From the NCBI GenBank assembly GCA_010030955.1, contig RHBP01000002.1, positions 1 through 35,201 of the forward strand: a stretch of DNA of 35,201 nt, in the 5' to 3' direction. Position 1 is the stretch's first letter; every line of letters begins with the position of its first letter. Shown one piece after another: positions 16,127-24,800 of the stretch. The position numbers were made by a program, and so were the translations under genes. This DNA is from Synechococcaceae bacterium WBB_10_009. GTDB taxonomy: Bacteria; Cyanobacteriota; Cyanobacteriia; PCC-6307; Cyanobiaceae. Under the pieces are notes generated by a model. That model was not told where the DNA came from. It saw only the letters and a program-made list of their open reading frames with translations, and ran no database searches.

Positions 16127-16987
16127 TTAGATCAGCGCTGACAGCGGTTTCTTGCGCTGCCCGAACACCAGCCCGTGCAGTTCGGGATCCTGCATGTAGC
16201 GGAGGATCCGGGCGGGGTAATCCAGCTTGCCGTTGTGCAGGTAGGCCAGGGTGGCCACGGTTTTGGCGTGGCTGCGCTGGCCGCTGACGTTGTTGGTGGC
16301 GCTGGGGTCCAGCTCCAGCAGTTGCAGCAGACGTGACAGTTTGCCGGCGAGCAGGGCCACATTGCGCTCCGGGTCGAGCAGCTGCTCGCGGGCCTCGGCC
16401 ACCTGATCGGCGCTGGGGTTCTCCGGCAGCAGCCCCTGTTTCACCATCTCGCTGACACCCAGCTGGGCGGGGCCGAGGGTGCTGAACAGGCCGGAGTGGG
16501 CGGCAATGGGTAGGCCTTCCCCGGGTTTGGCGTGCTGCAATTCGTCGAACAGGATCGCCGTGAGCAGCATGGGGTTGATGCCGCTGCGGCGGCTCACCTG
16601 CTGGATCACCGGCTGCAGATCCTGCAGCTGGGTGAGCGCATGGTTGCGCACGGGGGTGAGTTGGTCGACGCCATGGGTGAACAGCTGGGCCAGGCGCGGC
16701 TGGGGCCCATGCACCCCGAAGCGGCGCTGCAGGGCACGGATTTCCTCGGGGCTAAAGGTGGTGGGATCCAGACGATCGGCGGCCGGCAACAGGCCGCGCA
16801 GCGGAGCCAGGCTGGCGCTGTTCCATTCGCTGAGCACCAACCCCAGCACCAAGGCGGCGGTGAGCGTCCGTTTGATGCCCCGGGGCCATGGCCGTGCGCG
16901 CTGAACAGCCACCCGGGGGGTACGGGATCGCTGCAGGGTGGGGAACCAGCGGGGCAGGGGTGCCAGGGCGAAACCGCAGGGCTTCAA
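16127..16987 (-). CDS. Membrane-anchored lysozyme-like (SLT/DUF1402-like) protein, uncertain start
   Basis: After a short basic stretch there is one hydrophobic anchor (RTLTAALVLGLVLSEW, about residues 40-55), then a helical domain of about 220 residues. The section INPMLLTAILFDELQHAKPGEG followed by HSGLFSTLGPAQLGVSEMVKQG resembles the catalytic-Glu and GPAQ-type motifs of lytic-transglycosylase-like folds, so I suggest a wall hydrolase or a DUF1402-like relative. This is pattern resemblance, not a firm match. The only standard starts are TTG at 16987 and GTG at 16909, both poor. A TTATTTAAT stretch just upstream of the TTG may be a -10, which would favour a later start. It is convergent with the amidase and divergent from pgi. 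Confidence 0.6.
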   Translation of the reverse strand: MKPCGFALAPLPRWFPTLQRSRTPRVAVQRARPWPRGIKRTLTAALVLGLVLSEWNSASLAPLRGLLPAADRLDPTTFSPEEIRALQRRFGVHGPQPRLAQLFTHGVDQLTPVRNHALTQLQDLQPVIQQVSRRSGINPMLLTAILFDELQHAKPGEGLPIAAHSGLFSTLGPAQLGVSEMVKQGLLPENPSADQVAEAREQLLDPERNVALLAGKLSRLLQLLELDPSATNNVSGQRSHAKTVATLAYLHNGKLDYPARILRYMQDPELHGLVFGQRKKPLSALI

Positions 16988-17041
16988 GAATTAAATAAAG
17001 CTTACGAACCCCCTTCTGGTTTGCCCAGGGGGGGATCCGCA

Positions 17042-17059
17042 TGTGTGGTGGTCCACACA
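17042..17059. repeat. 18-bp dyad TGTGTGG-N4-CCACACA in the pgi upstream region
   Basis: Perfect 7-bp inverted repeat with a TGGT spacer, 105 bp before the pgi ATG and about 55 bp before the divergent gene. No T run follows, so an operator fits better than a terminator. The about 175-bp gap also holds an imperfect GC hairpin near 17093-17120 and the putative pgi -10. Confidence 0.5.
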
Positions 17060-17130
17060 GTCGCGTCTCGGACTTGTCTTTTTCAGGACATCCCTGGGCG
17101 GTGGGGGTATCCCCAGCGGGGTTTCGCAGA

Positions 17131-17136
17131 TAGCGT
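17131..17136 (+). promoter_or_regulatory. Candidate pgi -10 element TAGCGT
   Basis: TAGCGT ends 27 nt before the pgi ATG. No convincing -35 box is visible at the expected distance. Confidence 0.35.
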
Positions 17137-17163
17137 CGCCTTGCCGCTTTGCGCCTCGGCCCC

Positions 17164-18765
17164 ATGCCCCCCCTTTCCCCTGCCGCTGGCTTGGATCCCC
17201 AAAGCCAGTGGCAGCGGTTCTGCCACCTGCTCTGGCATGACGCAGGCATGGGGTTCTGGCTGGATGTGAGCCGCATGGGCCTCGATGCGGGGCAACTCGA
17301 GGCCATGGCGCCCCGCTTCGATCAGGCCTTTGCCGCCATGGCCGCCCTCGAGCAGGGGGCGATCGCCAACGCCGATGAACAGCGCCAAGTTGGCCATTAC
17401 TGGCTGCGGGCCCCCCAATTGGCGCCGGATGCCGCCACCGCTGACCACATCCGCGCCGAGGTGGATCGGATCGAGGCCTTTGGCCGCGATGTGCTGCAGG
17501 GCGTGATCTGCGCTTCCCCGGGGCAGCCCTTCACCGATGTGCTGTGGATCGGCATTGGTGGTTCCGGTCTGGGCCCCCTGCTGATGATCCGTGCGCTGCA
17601 GGATCCGGGGTCCGGCCTGCCCTTCCATTTCTTCGACAACGTCGACCCCGACGGCATGCGCCGCACGCTGGCCTCCATCGGCGAGCGCCTGCGCACCACC
17701 CTGGTGATCGTGGTGAGCAAGTCGGGGGGCACGCCCGAGCCCCACATCGGCATGCTCCAGGCCCGCCGCGCCGTGGAGGCCGCCGGTGGCCGCTGGATGC
17801 AACAGGCCGTGGCGGTGACCATGCTCGGCAGCCGCCTGGATCAGGAGGCGGAGCAGGGCGATTGGCTGGCCCGCTTCGACATGTTCGATTGGGTGGGTGG
17901 TCGCACCAGCATCACCAGCGCCGTGGGGCTGCTGCCGGGGGTGCTGATCGGCAGCGACATCCGCGCCTTCCTGGCCGGCGCCGCCGCCATGGACGCCGCC
18001 ACCCGCAACCGTGAGCTGCGCCACAACCCCGCCGCCCTGCTGGCGGCCGCCTGGTACCGGGCCGGCGACGGACGCGGCCAGCGGGACATGGTGGTGCTGC
18101 CGTATCGCGACCGCCTGGAGGTGTTCAGCCGCTACCTCCAGCAGCTGGTGATGGAAAGCCTCGGCAAAAAACTTGACCGCGACGGCCAGGTGGTGCACCA
18201 GGGTTTGGCGGTGTATGGCAACAAGGGCTCCACCGACCAGCACGCCTACGTGCAGCAGCTGCGGGATGGTGTCGACAACTTCTTTGTGACCTTCATCGAA
18301 GTGCTGGAGGACCCCGGTGACATTCCGCCCCTGGAGGGGGAGAACCCCGGCGATTTCCTGGACGGTTTCCTGCAGGGCACGCGCTCGGCCCTGACCGATG
18401 AGGGGCGCTTCAACCTCAGCATCACGCTGCAGCGTTTGGACGCCGCCAGCCTCGGCGCCCTGATTGCTCTGTTTGAACGCGCCGTGGGGCTCTACGGCGA
18501 GCTGGTGAATGTGAACGCCTACCACCAGCCCGGCGTGGAAGCAGGCAAGAAGGCTGCAGCCGCCCTGCTGGATCTGCAATCCCGCCTGGAGCAGGCTTTG
18601 GCTGACCGCCGTGAGCACACCCTGGCGGATCTGCAGGCCCGGATGGGCCTGGACTCACCGGAGTCGCTCTATTGGATCCTGCGTCACCTCTGCGCCAACC
18701 GCCGCCACATCGATGCCCGCGGCGATTGGGGCCAGCCCGACAGCCTGGTGTTCATCCACGACTGA
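17164..18765 (+). CDS. pgi: Glucose-6-phosphate isomerase (533 aa)
   Basis: Interconverts glucose-6-P and fructose-6-P, linking the Calvin cycle products to glycogen and the oxidative pentose phosphate route. Two SIS domains are seen: WIGIGGSGLGPLLMIRAL and VIVVSKSGGTPEP in the first, then GRTSITSAVGLLPG, with the C-terminal motifs VVHQGLAVYGNKGSTDQHAYVQ and NAYHQPGVEAGKKAA. The length fits bacterial Pgi of the cyanobacterial type. The ATG at 17164 (MPPLSPAAG) is preferred over the TTG five codons earlier. It converges on leuS with 12 bp between stops. Confidence 0.97.
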   Translation: MPPLSPAAGLDPQSQWQRFCHLLWHDAGMGFWLDVSRMGLDAGQLEAMAPRFDQAFAAMAALEQGAIANADEQRQVGHYWLRAPQLAPDAATADHIRAEVDRIEAFGRDVLQGVICASPGQPFTDVLWIGIGGSGLGPLLMIRALQDPGSGLPFHFFDNVDPDGMRRTLASIGERLRTTLVIVVSKSGGTPEPHIGMLQARRAVEAAGGRWMQQAVAVTMLGSRLDQEAEQGDWLARFDMFDWVGGRTSITSAVGLLPGVLIGSDIRAFLAGAAAMDAATRNRELRHNPAALLAAAWYRAGDGRGQRDMVVLPYRDRLEVFSRYLQQLVMESLGKKLDRDGQVVHQGLAVYGNKGSTDQHAYVQQLRDGVDNFFVTFIEVLEDPGDIPPLEGENPGDFLDGFLQGTRSALTDEGRFNLSITLQRLDAASLGALIALFERAVGLYGELVNVNAYHQPGVEAGKKAAAALLDLQSRLEQALADRREHTLADLQARMGLDSPESLYWILRHLCANRRHIDARGDWGQPDSLVFIHD

Positions 18766-18777
18766 GCCCTGGGGTGC

Positions 18778-21440
18778 TTAAGGCACCAGGTTGACCAGCT
18801 TGCCGGGAACCACGATCACCCGGCTGGGGGCCTTGCCCTCCAACCACTTGCTGGCGATGTCGCTCTCCAGCGCCAACTGCTCCAACGTGGCCTTGTCGGC
18901 GTCGGCGGGCACCTCCAGGCTGCCCCGCACCTTTCCCTTGATCTGGATCACCAGGGGCACCGTGTCGCGCACCAAGGCCGAGCCATCGGCCTCGGGCCAG
19001 CGCTGCCGGTGCACGCTTGTGGCGTTGAGGGAATCGCGCTGGTGCGACCCCCAAGCTTCTGCCAGAGCTCCTCGGCCAGGTGCGGCGCAAACGGGGCCAG
19101 CAGCACCACCAGGGTGCGCAGAGCTTCCGCGGCGAACACCGGGTGGCAGTCCGCCAGCAGGGGGGCCATGGCGTTGCTGAGCTTCATCAGCTCCGACACG
19201 GCGGTGTTGAACTGGTAGTCGCCGTCCAGGTCGTCGCTGATGGCGGCGATGGCGGTGTGCACGGCGCGGCGCAGGTCGGCATCGGCAGGGGCCAGGGTGC
19301 CGCCACCGGTGGCCATGGCCCCCCGCACGGCGTCCGGCGAGCCGGCCCCATCCGCCAGGCTCAGCCCTCGCTCCAGGAAGGCGTCTGCCAGGCGCCAGAT
19401 CCGCTGCAGAAAGCGGAACTGCCCCTCCACATCGGCATCGTCCCACTCCAGATCCTTCTCCGGGGGGGCCTTGAACAGGATGAACATGCGGGCGGTGTCG
19501 GCGCCGTAGCGGTCGATCACCTGGGCTGGATCAACGCCGTTGTGCTTCGACTTCGACATCTTTTCGAAGAACCTCTCCAAGGGCTCCCCGCTCACCGGAT
19601 CGCGGGGGTCCTCCGCATCGGCCACCGCTGAAGGGGGGATGTATTTGCCGCTGTTGGGATTTTTGTAGGTCACCCCCTGCACCATCCCCTGGGTGAGCAG
19701 CTTGGTGAACGGTTCGCCGCAGCTGAGCAGCTGGCGGTCGCGCAGGACCTTGGTGAAGAAACGGGAGTAGAGCAGATGCAGGATGGCGTGCTCGATGCCG
19801 CCCACGTATTGATCCACGGGCAACCAGGCATCCACCGCCTCCCGCCCGAACGGCAGCTGGGCGTTCATCGGGTCGCTGTAACGCAGGAAATACCAGCTGG
19901 AGCACATGAAGGTGTCCATGGTGTCCGTCTCGCGGCGGGCCGGCTGGCCGCAGCAGGGGCAGTCCACCTGCACCCAGCTCTCCAGCTGGGCCAGGGGTGA
20001 GGCCCCCTTGCCGGTGAAGGCCACATCCCGCGGCAGCTCCACCGGCAGCTGCTCCGTGGGCACGGGCACGGCACCACAGCTGTCGCAATGGATCACCGGG
20101 ATCGGGCAGCCCCAGTAGCGCTGGCGGGAGATCAGCCAGTCGCGCAGACGGAATTGCACCCGCTCATGGCCCCATCCCTCGGCCGCAGCGGCGGCGGTGA
20201 TGGCGGCCTTGGCCTGGTCGCTGGGGAGACCGTCAAACCGGCCCGAATGGATCAGCACGCCCGGCTCGGTCCAGGCGCCACCCTCAATGCCATCTCCAAC
20301 GCCATGTCCATCGCTGCCCTCCGGGATGATCACCTGCTGCACGGGCAGCTCGTACTGGCGCGCAAAAAGAAAGTCCCGTTGGTCATGGGCAGGGACTCCC
20401 ATCACGGCACCGGTGCCGTACTCCGCCAGCACGTAGTCGGCGATCCAAATCGGCAGCAGCTCACCGTTGGCGGGGTTGCGCACCCGGGCGCCGATGGCAA
20501 CACCGCGCTTGGGCCTGTCTTCGGCCGTGCGGTCCTGCTCGCTTTGGCGCGACACCTGATCGCAGAAGGCTTCCACCACAGCCCGTTGCTGGGGGGCGGT
20601 GAGGGCCGGCACCAGCGGATGCTCCGGGGCCAGCACCACATAGGTGGCGCCGAAGATGGTGTCGGGCCGTGTGGTGAACACGGTGATCGGCTCACCGGTG
20701 GTGCTGCCGTCGTCGCCCACCACCGCAAACTGCAGCTCCGCACCGGTGCTGCGGCCGATCCAGTTGGCCTGCATGGTGCGCACCCGTTCCGGCCACCCCT
20801 GCAGGCCATCGAGGTCGTCCAGCAGGGCCTGGGCGTAATCGGTGATCTTCAAAAACCACTGGCGCAGCTTTCGCTTTTCCACCAGTGCCCCGGAACGCCA
20901 GGAGCGGCCGTCCGCATCCACCTGCTCGTTGGCTAGCACGGTCTGGTCGATCGGATCCCAGTTGACCGTGGCCTCCTTGCGGTAGGCCAGGCCGGCGTCG
21001 AGAAACTGCAGGAACAACCACTGGGTCCAGCGGTAGTAGCTGCTGTGGCAGGTGGCCACCTCCCGATCCCAGTCGATTGACAGGCCCAGCTGGTCCAGCT
21101 GGCGTCGCATGGAGGCGATGTTCTGGTCGGTCCAGGCTCCGGGGTCCACCCCCCGTTCGATGGCGGCGTTCTCCGCAGGCAGTCCGAAGGCATCCCAGCC
21201 CATGGGATGGAGCACCTTGCGCCCCCGCAGCCGCTGCACCCGGGCCACCACATCGGTGATCACGTAATTGCGCACATGGCCCATGTGCAGGTTGCCGGAG
21301 GGGTAGGGGAACATCGACAGGGCATAGAAGCCCTGCTCACCGGGCCCCAGCTCCGGCGTGTCATGCAGCCCCTGCTCCTGCCAGGCCCGTTGCCAGCCCG
21401 CCTCAATCGCCTGGGGTTGGTAGCGGCTGGGGTCGCTCAC
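18778..21440 (-). CDS. leuS: Leucine--tRNA ligase, interrupted by an apparent one-base frameshift
   Basis: Charges tRNA-Leu. The first frame runs from the GTG at 21440 ([20 protein letters not shown]) through [11 protein letters not shown] (HIGH motif, residues 52-55), the CP1 editing region and KMSKSKHNG, to [11 protein letters not shown]. At 19048-19052 the minus strand has only five G. Reading on in frame gives nonsense and a stop near 18948. The other frame continues from here with [23 protein letters not shown] and the expected C-terminal domain ending [11 protein letters not shown]. One extra G restores a protein of about 886 aa. LeuRS is essential, so a sequencing or assembly error in the homopolymer is likelier than a true pseudogene. 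The listed ORF start at 21587 lies inside hfq and is rejected. Confidence 0.93.
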
Positions 21441-21478
21441 GGCTGGCAGAACGGCGTGCGGCTGATGCTCCCACAGCC

Positions 21479-21718
21479 TCAGGTCAGCGCCTGGATCAGG
21501 GCGATGGCGCCACGGTTCACCAGCACCGGTTCCCCCCCGGCGTCGGTCAGCAGGGCCAGATGGTCGCCATCCACCCACTGGGGGCAACCCTGCAGCAGGC
21601 GCCCCCCCTGCAGCTCCACCTGGATGGGGGTGCGGTCGCGGATCCAGCGCTGCAGGCAGCGGATGCCCGGCTGGGAGGGGTCAAACCCCGGGGGGTGGCG
21701 CTCCGTGCTGGTCCCCAT
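21479..21718 (-). CDS. hfq: Cyanobacterial Hfq-like Sm protein (79 aa)
   Basis: Too short to appear on its own in the ORF track; it is the tail of a 480-aa open frame antisense to dapF. From the ATG at 21718 the protein reads [26 protein letters not shown] and contains [20 protein letters not shown] and a final [15 protein letters not shown]. The layout (short N-helix, Sm1-like then Sm2-like strands) and the FDPS-PGIR opening match the divergent Hfq of cyanobacteria. As I recall, that protein lacks the usual RNA-binding residues and acts with the type IV pilus ATPase in Synechocystis. It lies back to back with dapF, a neighbour I recall from other cyanobacteria, and 38 nt upstream of leuS. 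Confidence 0.83.
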   Translation of the reverse strand: MGTSTERHPPGFDPSQPGIRCLQRWIRDRTPIQVELQGGRLLQGCPQWVDGDHLALLTDAGGEPVLVNRGAIALIQALT

Positions 21719-21723
21719 AGGAT
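21718..21723 (+). promoter_or_regulatory. Candidate dapF -10 element TAGGAT
   Basis: TAGGAT touches the first base of the divergent hfq start codon. It ends 19 nt before an in-frame GTG at 21743 and 37 nt before the GTG at 21761 used here, so it bears on which dapF start is real. Confidence 0.3.
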
Positions 21724-21760
21724 CGGCCCCATCCCCAAGCCTGTGGTCAGGCTGCCGCGC

Positions 21761-22915
21761 GTGTCTGAGTTCAGCAACCTCCCATTCAGCAAATACCAAG
21801 GTCTGGGCAACGACTTCCTGCTGCTGGATGCCCGCACCGCAGCCGATCCCGAGCAGGCCTTCGGACTCACCAGCGAGCGCGTGGTGCAGCTGTGCGATCG
21901 CCGTTTCGGCGTGGGCGCCGATGGGGTGATCCTGGCGCTGCCCTCCCAGGCCGGCGGTGAGCTGCGCATGCGCATCTTCAACGCCGACGGCAGCGAACCG
22001 GAAATGTGCGGCAACGGCATCCGCTGCCTGGCTCGCTTCCTGGCGGATGTGGACGGCGATGGGCCGGGCCGCTTCTGGCAGATCGACACCCTGGCGGGGC
22101 GGATCGTGCCGGAGTTGTTGCCGGATGGCACCGTGCGGGTGGACATGGGGGCGCCGTTCCTCGAGCCCCAGCAGGTGCCCACCACCCTGCCCGTGGGGGA
22201 TGCGGGCCTGCCCCAGGGGGAGCTGGACTTGGACGGGGAGCGCTTTGCGGTGGCGGCGGCGGGCATGGGCAACCCCCATGTGGTGATACCCGTGCCGGCC
22301 GTGGAGGAGATCGATCTCGAACGCTTCGGCCCGCTGTTTGAGCACCATCCAGCCTTCCCGGCCCGCACCAACGTGCATTTCGTGCAGGTGCTCAGCCCCG
22401 ATCACCTGCTGATGCGGGTCTGGGAGCGGGGGGCCGGCCCCACCCTCGCCTGCGGCACCGGCGCCTGCGCCACCCTGGTGGCCATGCACAGCCTGGGGCT
22501 GTGTGAGCGGCGTGCCCGGCTCGACCTGCCCGGCGGCCCGCTGCAGATCCACTGGGACGAATCCAGCGGCAGGGTGGTCATGGATGGGCCCGCGGAGCAC
22601 GTGTTCGACGGCGTCATCCCTGACCCGGAGGCGGTGGCCCTCTCCCGTCGCCAGGCCGCCGCCGCCACACCCATCGGCGAACCCGCAGCCGTGCTGGCGC
22701 CCTCCGGGCCGGAACCTGGGCCTGAGATCGATTGCGCCACGGTGTGCACCCAAGGCTGCATCCGGCCAGAGAGCTGCCCCAGTGCCGAGGCCCGTGCCCG
22801 GGTGGAGGCCCTGCTGCGTGGCACGTCCCTCGACGACCTCGTCTCCATCGCCACGAATTCCTTGGAATCCCGCACCCGGGCCCGGTTCGACAAGGGTCCA
22901 GGCTTCAACCTCTAA
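21761..22915 (+). CDS. dapF: Diaminopimelate epimerase DapF with Cys-rich C-terminal extension (384 aa)
   Basis: Converts LL- to meso-diaminopimelate for lysine and peptidoglycan. The PLP-independent two-cysteine site is intact: C83 in EPEMCGNGIRC and C231 in LACGTGACATL. KYQGLGNDFLLLD begins the fold. The normal enzyme ends near residue 286 (HVFDGVIP). Here about 98 residues follow: an Ala/Pro linker, then DCATVCTQGCIRPESC with cysteines at 325, 329, 333 and 339, then a helical segment ending RARFDKGPGFNL. The tail looks like a small metal- or Fe-S-binding module fused to DapF. The frame is unbroken, so this is not a missed stop. The start is GTG at 21761; GTG at 21743 is possible. The cysteine desulfurase gene begins 23 nt downstream. 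Confidence 0.93.
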   Translation: MSEFSNLPFSKYQGLGNDFLLLDARTAADPEQAFGLTSERVVQLCDRRFGVGADGVILALPSQAGGELRMRIFNADGSEPEMCGNGIRCLARFLADVDGDGPGRFWQIDTLAGRIVPELLPDGTVRVDMGAPFLEPQQVPTTLPVGDAGLPQGELDLDGERFAVAAAGMGNPHVVIPVPAVEEIDLERFGPLFEHHPAFPARTNVHFVQVLSPDHLLMRVWERGAGPTLACGTGACATLVAMHSLGLCERRARLDLPGGPLQIHWDESSGRVVMDGPAEHVFDGVIPDPEAVALSRRQAAAATPIGEPAAVLAPSGPEPGPEIDCATVCTQGCIRPESCPSAEARARVEALLRGTSLDDLVSIATNSLESRTRARFDKGPGFNL

Positions 22916-22938
22916 GGGCATTCGCCCGGGCGACCGCC

Positions 22939-24117
22939 ATGGGGCATGACCCCCTCCGCTACCTCGACTGCAGCGCCACCACCCCGATGGCCCCGGCGGT
23001 GCAGGCGGCCCTGCTGCGCTGCCAGGCGGAGGCCTGGGCCAACCCCTCCAGCCTGCACGGCTTCGGCCTGGCGGCTGCGGAGGAATTGGAGCGCCAGCGG
23101 CAACGCCTGGCCGCCATGCTCGGTTGTGATGCTGGCCGCGTGGTGTTCACCTCCGGCGGCACCGAGGCGATTCACCTGGCCCTGTTGGGCACCTGTTCGG
23201 GGGTGGCATCCGGTGCACGGCTGGTGACCACGGCGGTGGAGCACCCGGCCACCCTGGCGGCCGCGGAGCAGCGGCGGCGGGCGGGCTGGCAGGTGTTGCA
23301 GCTGCCGGTGGATCGCCGGGGCCTGGTGGACCCCGATCAGCTGAGGCCACTGCTGGCCCCGCCCACGGCCCTGGTGTCGGTGATCTGGGGGCAGAGCGAG
23401 GTGGGCTCCCTGCAACCGCTTCACGAGATCGGTGCCCTGTGCCGTCAGGCGGGCGTCCCGCTGCATGTGGATGCCGTGCAGGTGGTGGGGCACCGGCCGA
23501 TTCAGTTCGACTGCTTGCCGGTGGACGCCCTCAGCCTCACCGCCCACAAGCTGCAGGGCCCGCGGGGCATCGGGGCCCTGCTGCTGCGTGATGGTGTCAC
23601 CCTGGAGCCGCAGCTGGGCGGCGGCGGCCAGGAGGGGGGGCTCCGCGCGGGCACCGAACCGGTGGATCTGGTGGCGGGGCTGGTGGAGGCGGTGGCCCTC
23701 AGCCAGGGGCGCCTGTCGCAGCACGGGGGCCGCGATCCGATCGCCCCGTTGCGCGATCAGCTGTTGGAGCGGCTGCTGCTGCATCCGGGCCTCGAGCTCA
23801 CCGGTGTGGATCCACGCTTGGACTCCGACGCTCGGCTGCCGCATCACATCAGCCTGTTGGCCCGCGATCCTGAGGGCAGGCCCCTGCCGGGCCGCCAGCT
23901 GGTGCATGCGCTGTGGCGGCAGGGATTCGCCGTGAGCAGCGGTTCCGCCTGCAGCAGCGGGCAGCAGCGGCCCAGCCCCACCCTGTTGGCCATGGGCTAT
24001 GGCCCCGAGGAGGCCCAGGCGGGCCTGCGCATCAGCCTGGGCCCCTGGCACACCGACACCCTGCTGGAGCAGCTGCCACCGGCCATCGACCAGGTGTTGG
24101 CAGCCTTCGGCTTCTAG
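22939..24117 (+). CDS. Cysteine desulfurase, NifS/IscS type (392 aa)
   Basis: PLP enzyme that releases sulfur from cysteine for Fe-S clusters and thiolation. The fold-type I landmarks are present: YLDCSATTPMAPAV, VFTSGGTEAIHLAL, HVDAVQVVGH (PLP Asp), LTAHKLQGPRGIGALL with the Schiff-base lysine, and the catalytic cysteine in VSSGSACSSG. The loop length fits the IscS/NifS group rather than SufS. The ATG at 22939 gives MGHDPLRYLDCSATTP; the listed ORF starts inside dapF in another frame. It probably shares a transcript with dapF. Its TAG stop merges with a possible -10 box for the next gene. Confidence 0.93.
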   Translation: MGHDPLRYLDCSATTPMAPAVQAALLRCQAEAWANPSSLHGFGLAAAEELERQRQRLAAMLGCDAGRVVFTSGGTEAIHLALLGTCSGVASGARLVTTAVEHPATLAAAEQRRRAGWQVLQLPVDRRGLVDPDQLRPLLAPPTALVSVIWGQSEVGSLQPLHEIGALCRQAGVPLHVDAVQVVGHRPIQFDCLPVDALSLTAHKLQGPRGIGALLLRDGVTLEPQLGGGGQEGGLRAGTEPVDLVAGLVEAVALSQGRLSQHGGRDPIAPLRDQLLERLLLHPGLELTGVDPRLDSDARLPHHISLLARDPEGRPLPGRQLVHALWRQGFAVSSGSACSSGQQRPSPTLLAMGYGPEEAQAGLRISLGPWHTDTLLEQLPPAIDQVLAAFGF

Positions 24118-24120
24118 GGT
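24115..24120 (+). promoter_or_regulatory. Candidate -10 element TAGGGT before the DUF1995 gene
   Basis: TAGGGT begins with the TAG stop of the cysteine desulfurase gene and ends 22 nt before the next ATG. A TTGGCA lies upstream but with only a 12-nt spacer, too short for a standard -35. Confidence 0.35.
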
Positions 24121-24142
24121 CACGCCACTGGCTGCCACCGCA

Positions 24143-24787
24143 ATGCTCCCCGCCGACCTGCGCACCGCTGAATCGGAGCTGTTGACGGCGCTGCGGGCCG
24201 CCCTGGCCGAGGGGGGGAGGCGCCGCTGGACGGTCGAACTGCGGTTTGAAGGGCTGCGCATCATGCCGGTGGCGATCCGCCTGGCGGACGCCTTGCGGCC
24301 GCAGCTGCCCGCGCTGCGCCTGCTGTTCCCCGACGCCGGCGCCACCGCCCTGGCCAAACGCGATGCCCCGGAGCTCAGTGCCGCCATTGCCAGCGTGGGC
24401 GATCTGGAACGGCTGCAGCAGGCCGATGGTGGCAGCGACGGCGTGTTGCTGATCGCCGCCCCAACCCCAGCCGATTACGACGCCGTGGAGCGCACCTGCG
24501 GCCAACACCGTGGGCCGGTGGTGCTGCTCAATGGCCGGCTGGAGGATGCTGCCGTGGGCATCGGCACCGTGGCCCGCGAGCGGCGCAAGGGGTTTCTGGG
24601 GGAATGGCAGTCGGCCTATGCCCTGATTCCCACGGCGGATGGTGCCCTCCGGCATGCCCATCCCGATGCCTGGGGCTTTTACCGCCGCGATCCTGATGGC
24701 TACCGCTTCCTGACCAGCTTCGAGACCAAACCCGACACCGAGCAACTGCTGCTGGCCCTCGAGCAGGCGGCCGCCGCCGCCCCCTGA
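24143..24787 (+). CDS. DUF1995 family protein (214 aa)
   Basis: Opens MLPADLRTAESELLTALRAALAEGG, then WTVELRFEGLRIMPVAIRLADAL. This is the DUF1995 pattern of cyanobacteria and plastids. A plant relative (LPA3) has been linked to photosystem II assembly, but the role of the bacterial proteins is not established. The sequence is alternating alpha/beta with VLLIAAPTPADYDAV and VVLLNGRLEDAAVG strands, and a conserved-looking LGEWQSAYALIP near the C-terminus. No signal or membrane segment is seen. The listed ORF start is upstream in the desulfurase; the ATG at 24143 is the natural start. Gap to the previous gene is 25 nt. Confidence 0.78.
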   Translation: MLPADLRTAESELLTALRAALAEGGRRRWTVELRFEGLRIMPVAIRLADALRPQLPALRLLFPDAGATALAKRDAPELSAAIASVGDLERLQQADGGSDGVLLIAAPTPADYDAVERTCGQHRGPVVLLNGRLEDAAVGIGTVARERRKGFLGEWQSAYALIPTADGALRHAHPDAWGFYRRDPDGYRFLTSFETKPDTEQLLLALEQAAAAAP

Positions 24788-24800
24788 ACAGCGCAGCGCC

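Noticed and set aside
17083-18618. 511-aa minus-strand ORF opposite pgi
   Set aside because: No motifs and shadow-like composition; pgi is complete on the plus strand.
19045-19056. Programmed -1 frameshifting in leuS
   Set aside because: The G run could slip, but the codons CTT GGG GGT do not form a standard X-XXY-YYZ heptamer and I see no obvious downstream stimulator. A base error is the simpler explanation.
22912-24387. 491-aa minus-strand ORF opposite the cysteine desulfurase
   Set aside because: Antisense shadow of a PLP enzyme with intact lysine and cysteine motifs.
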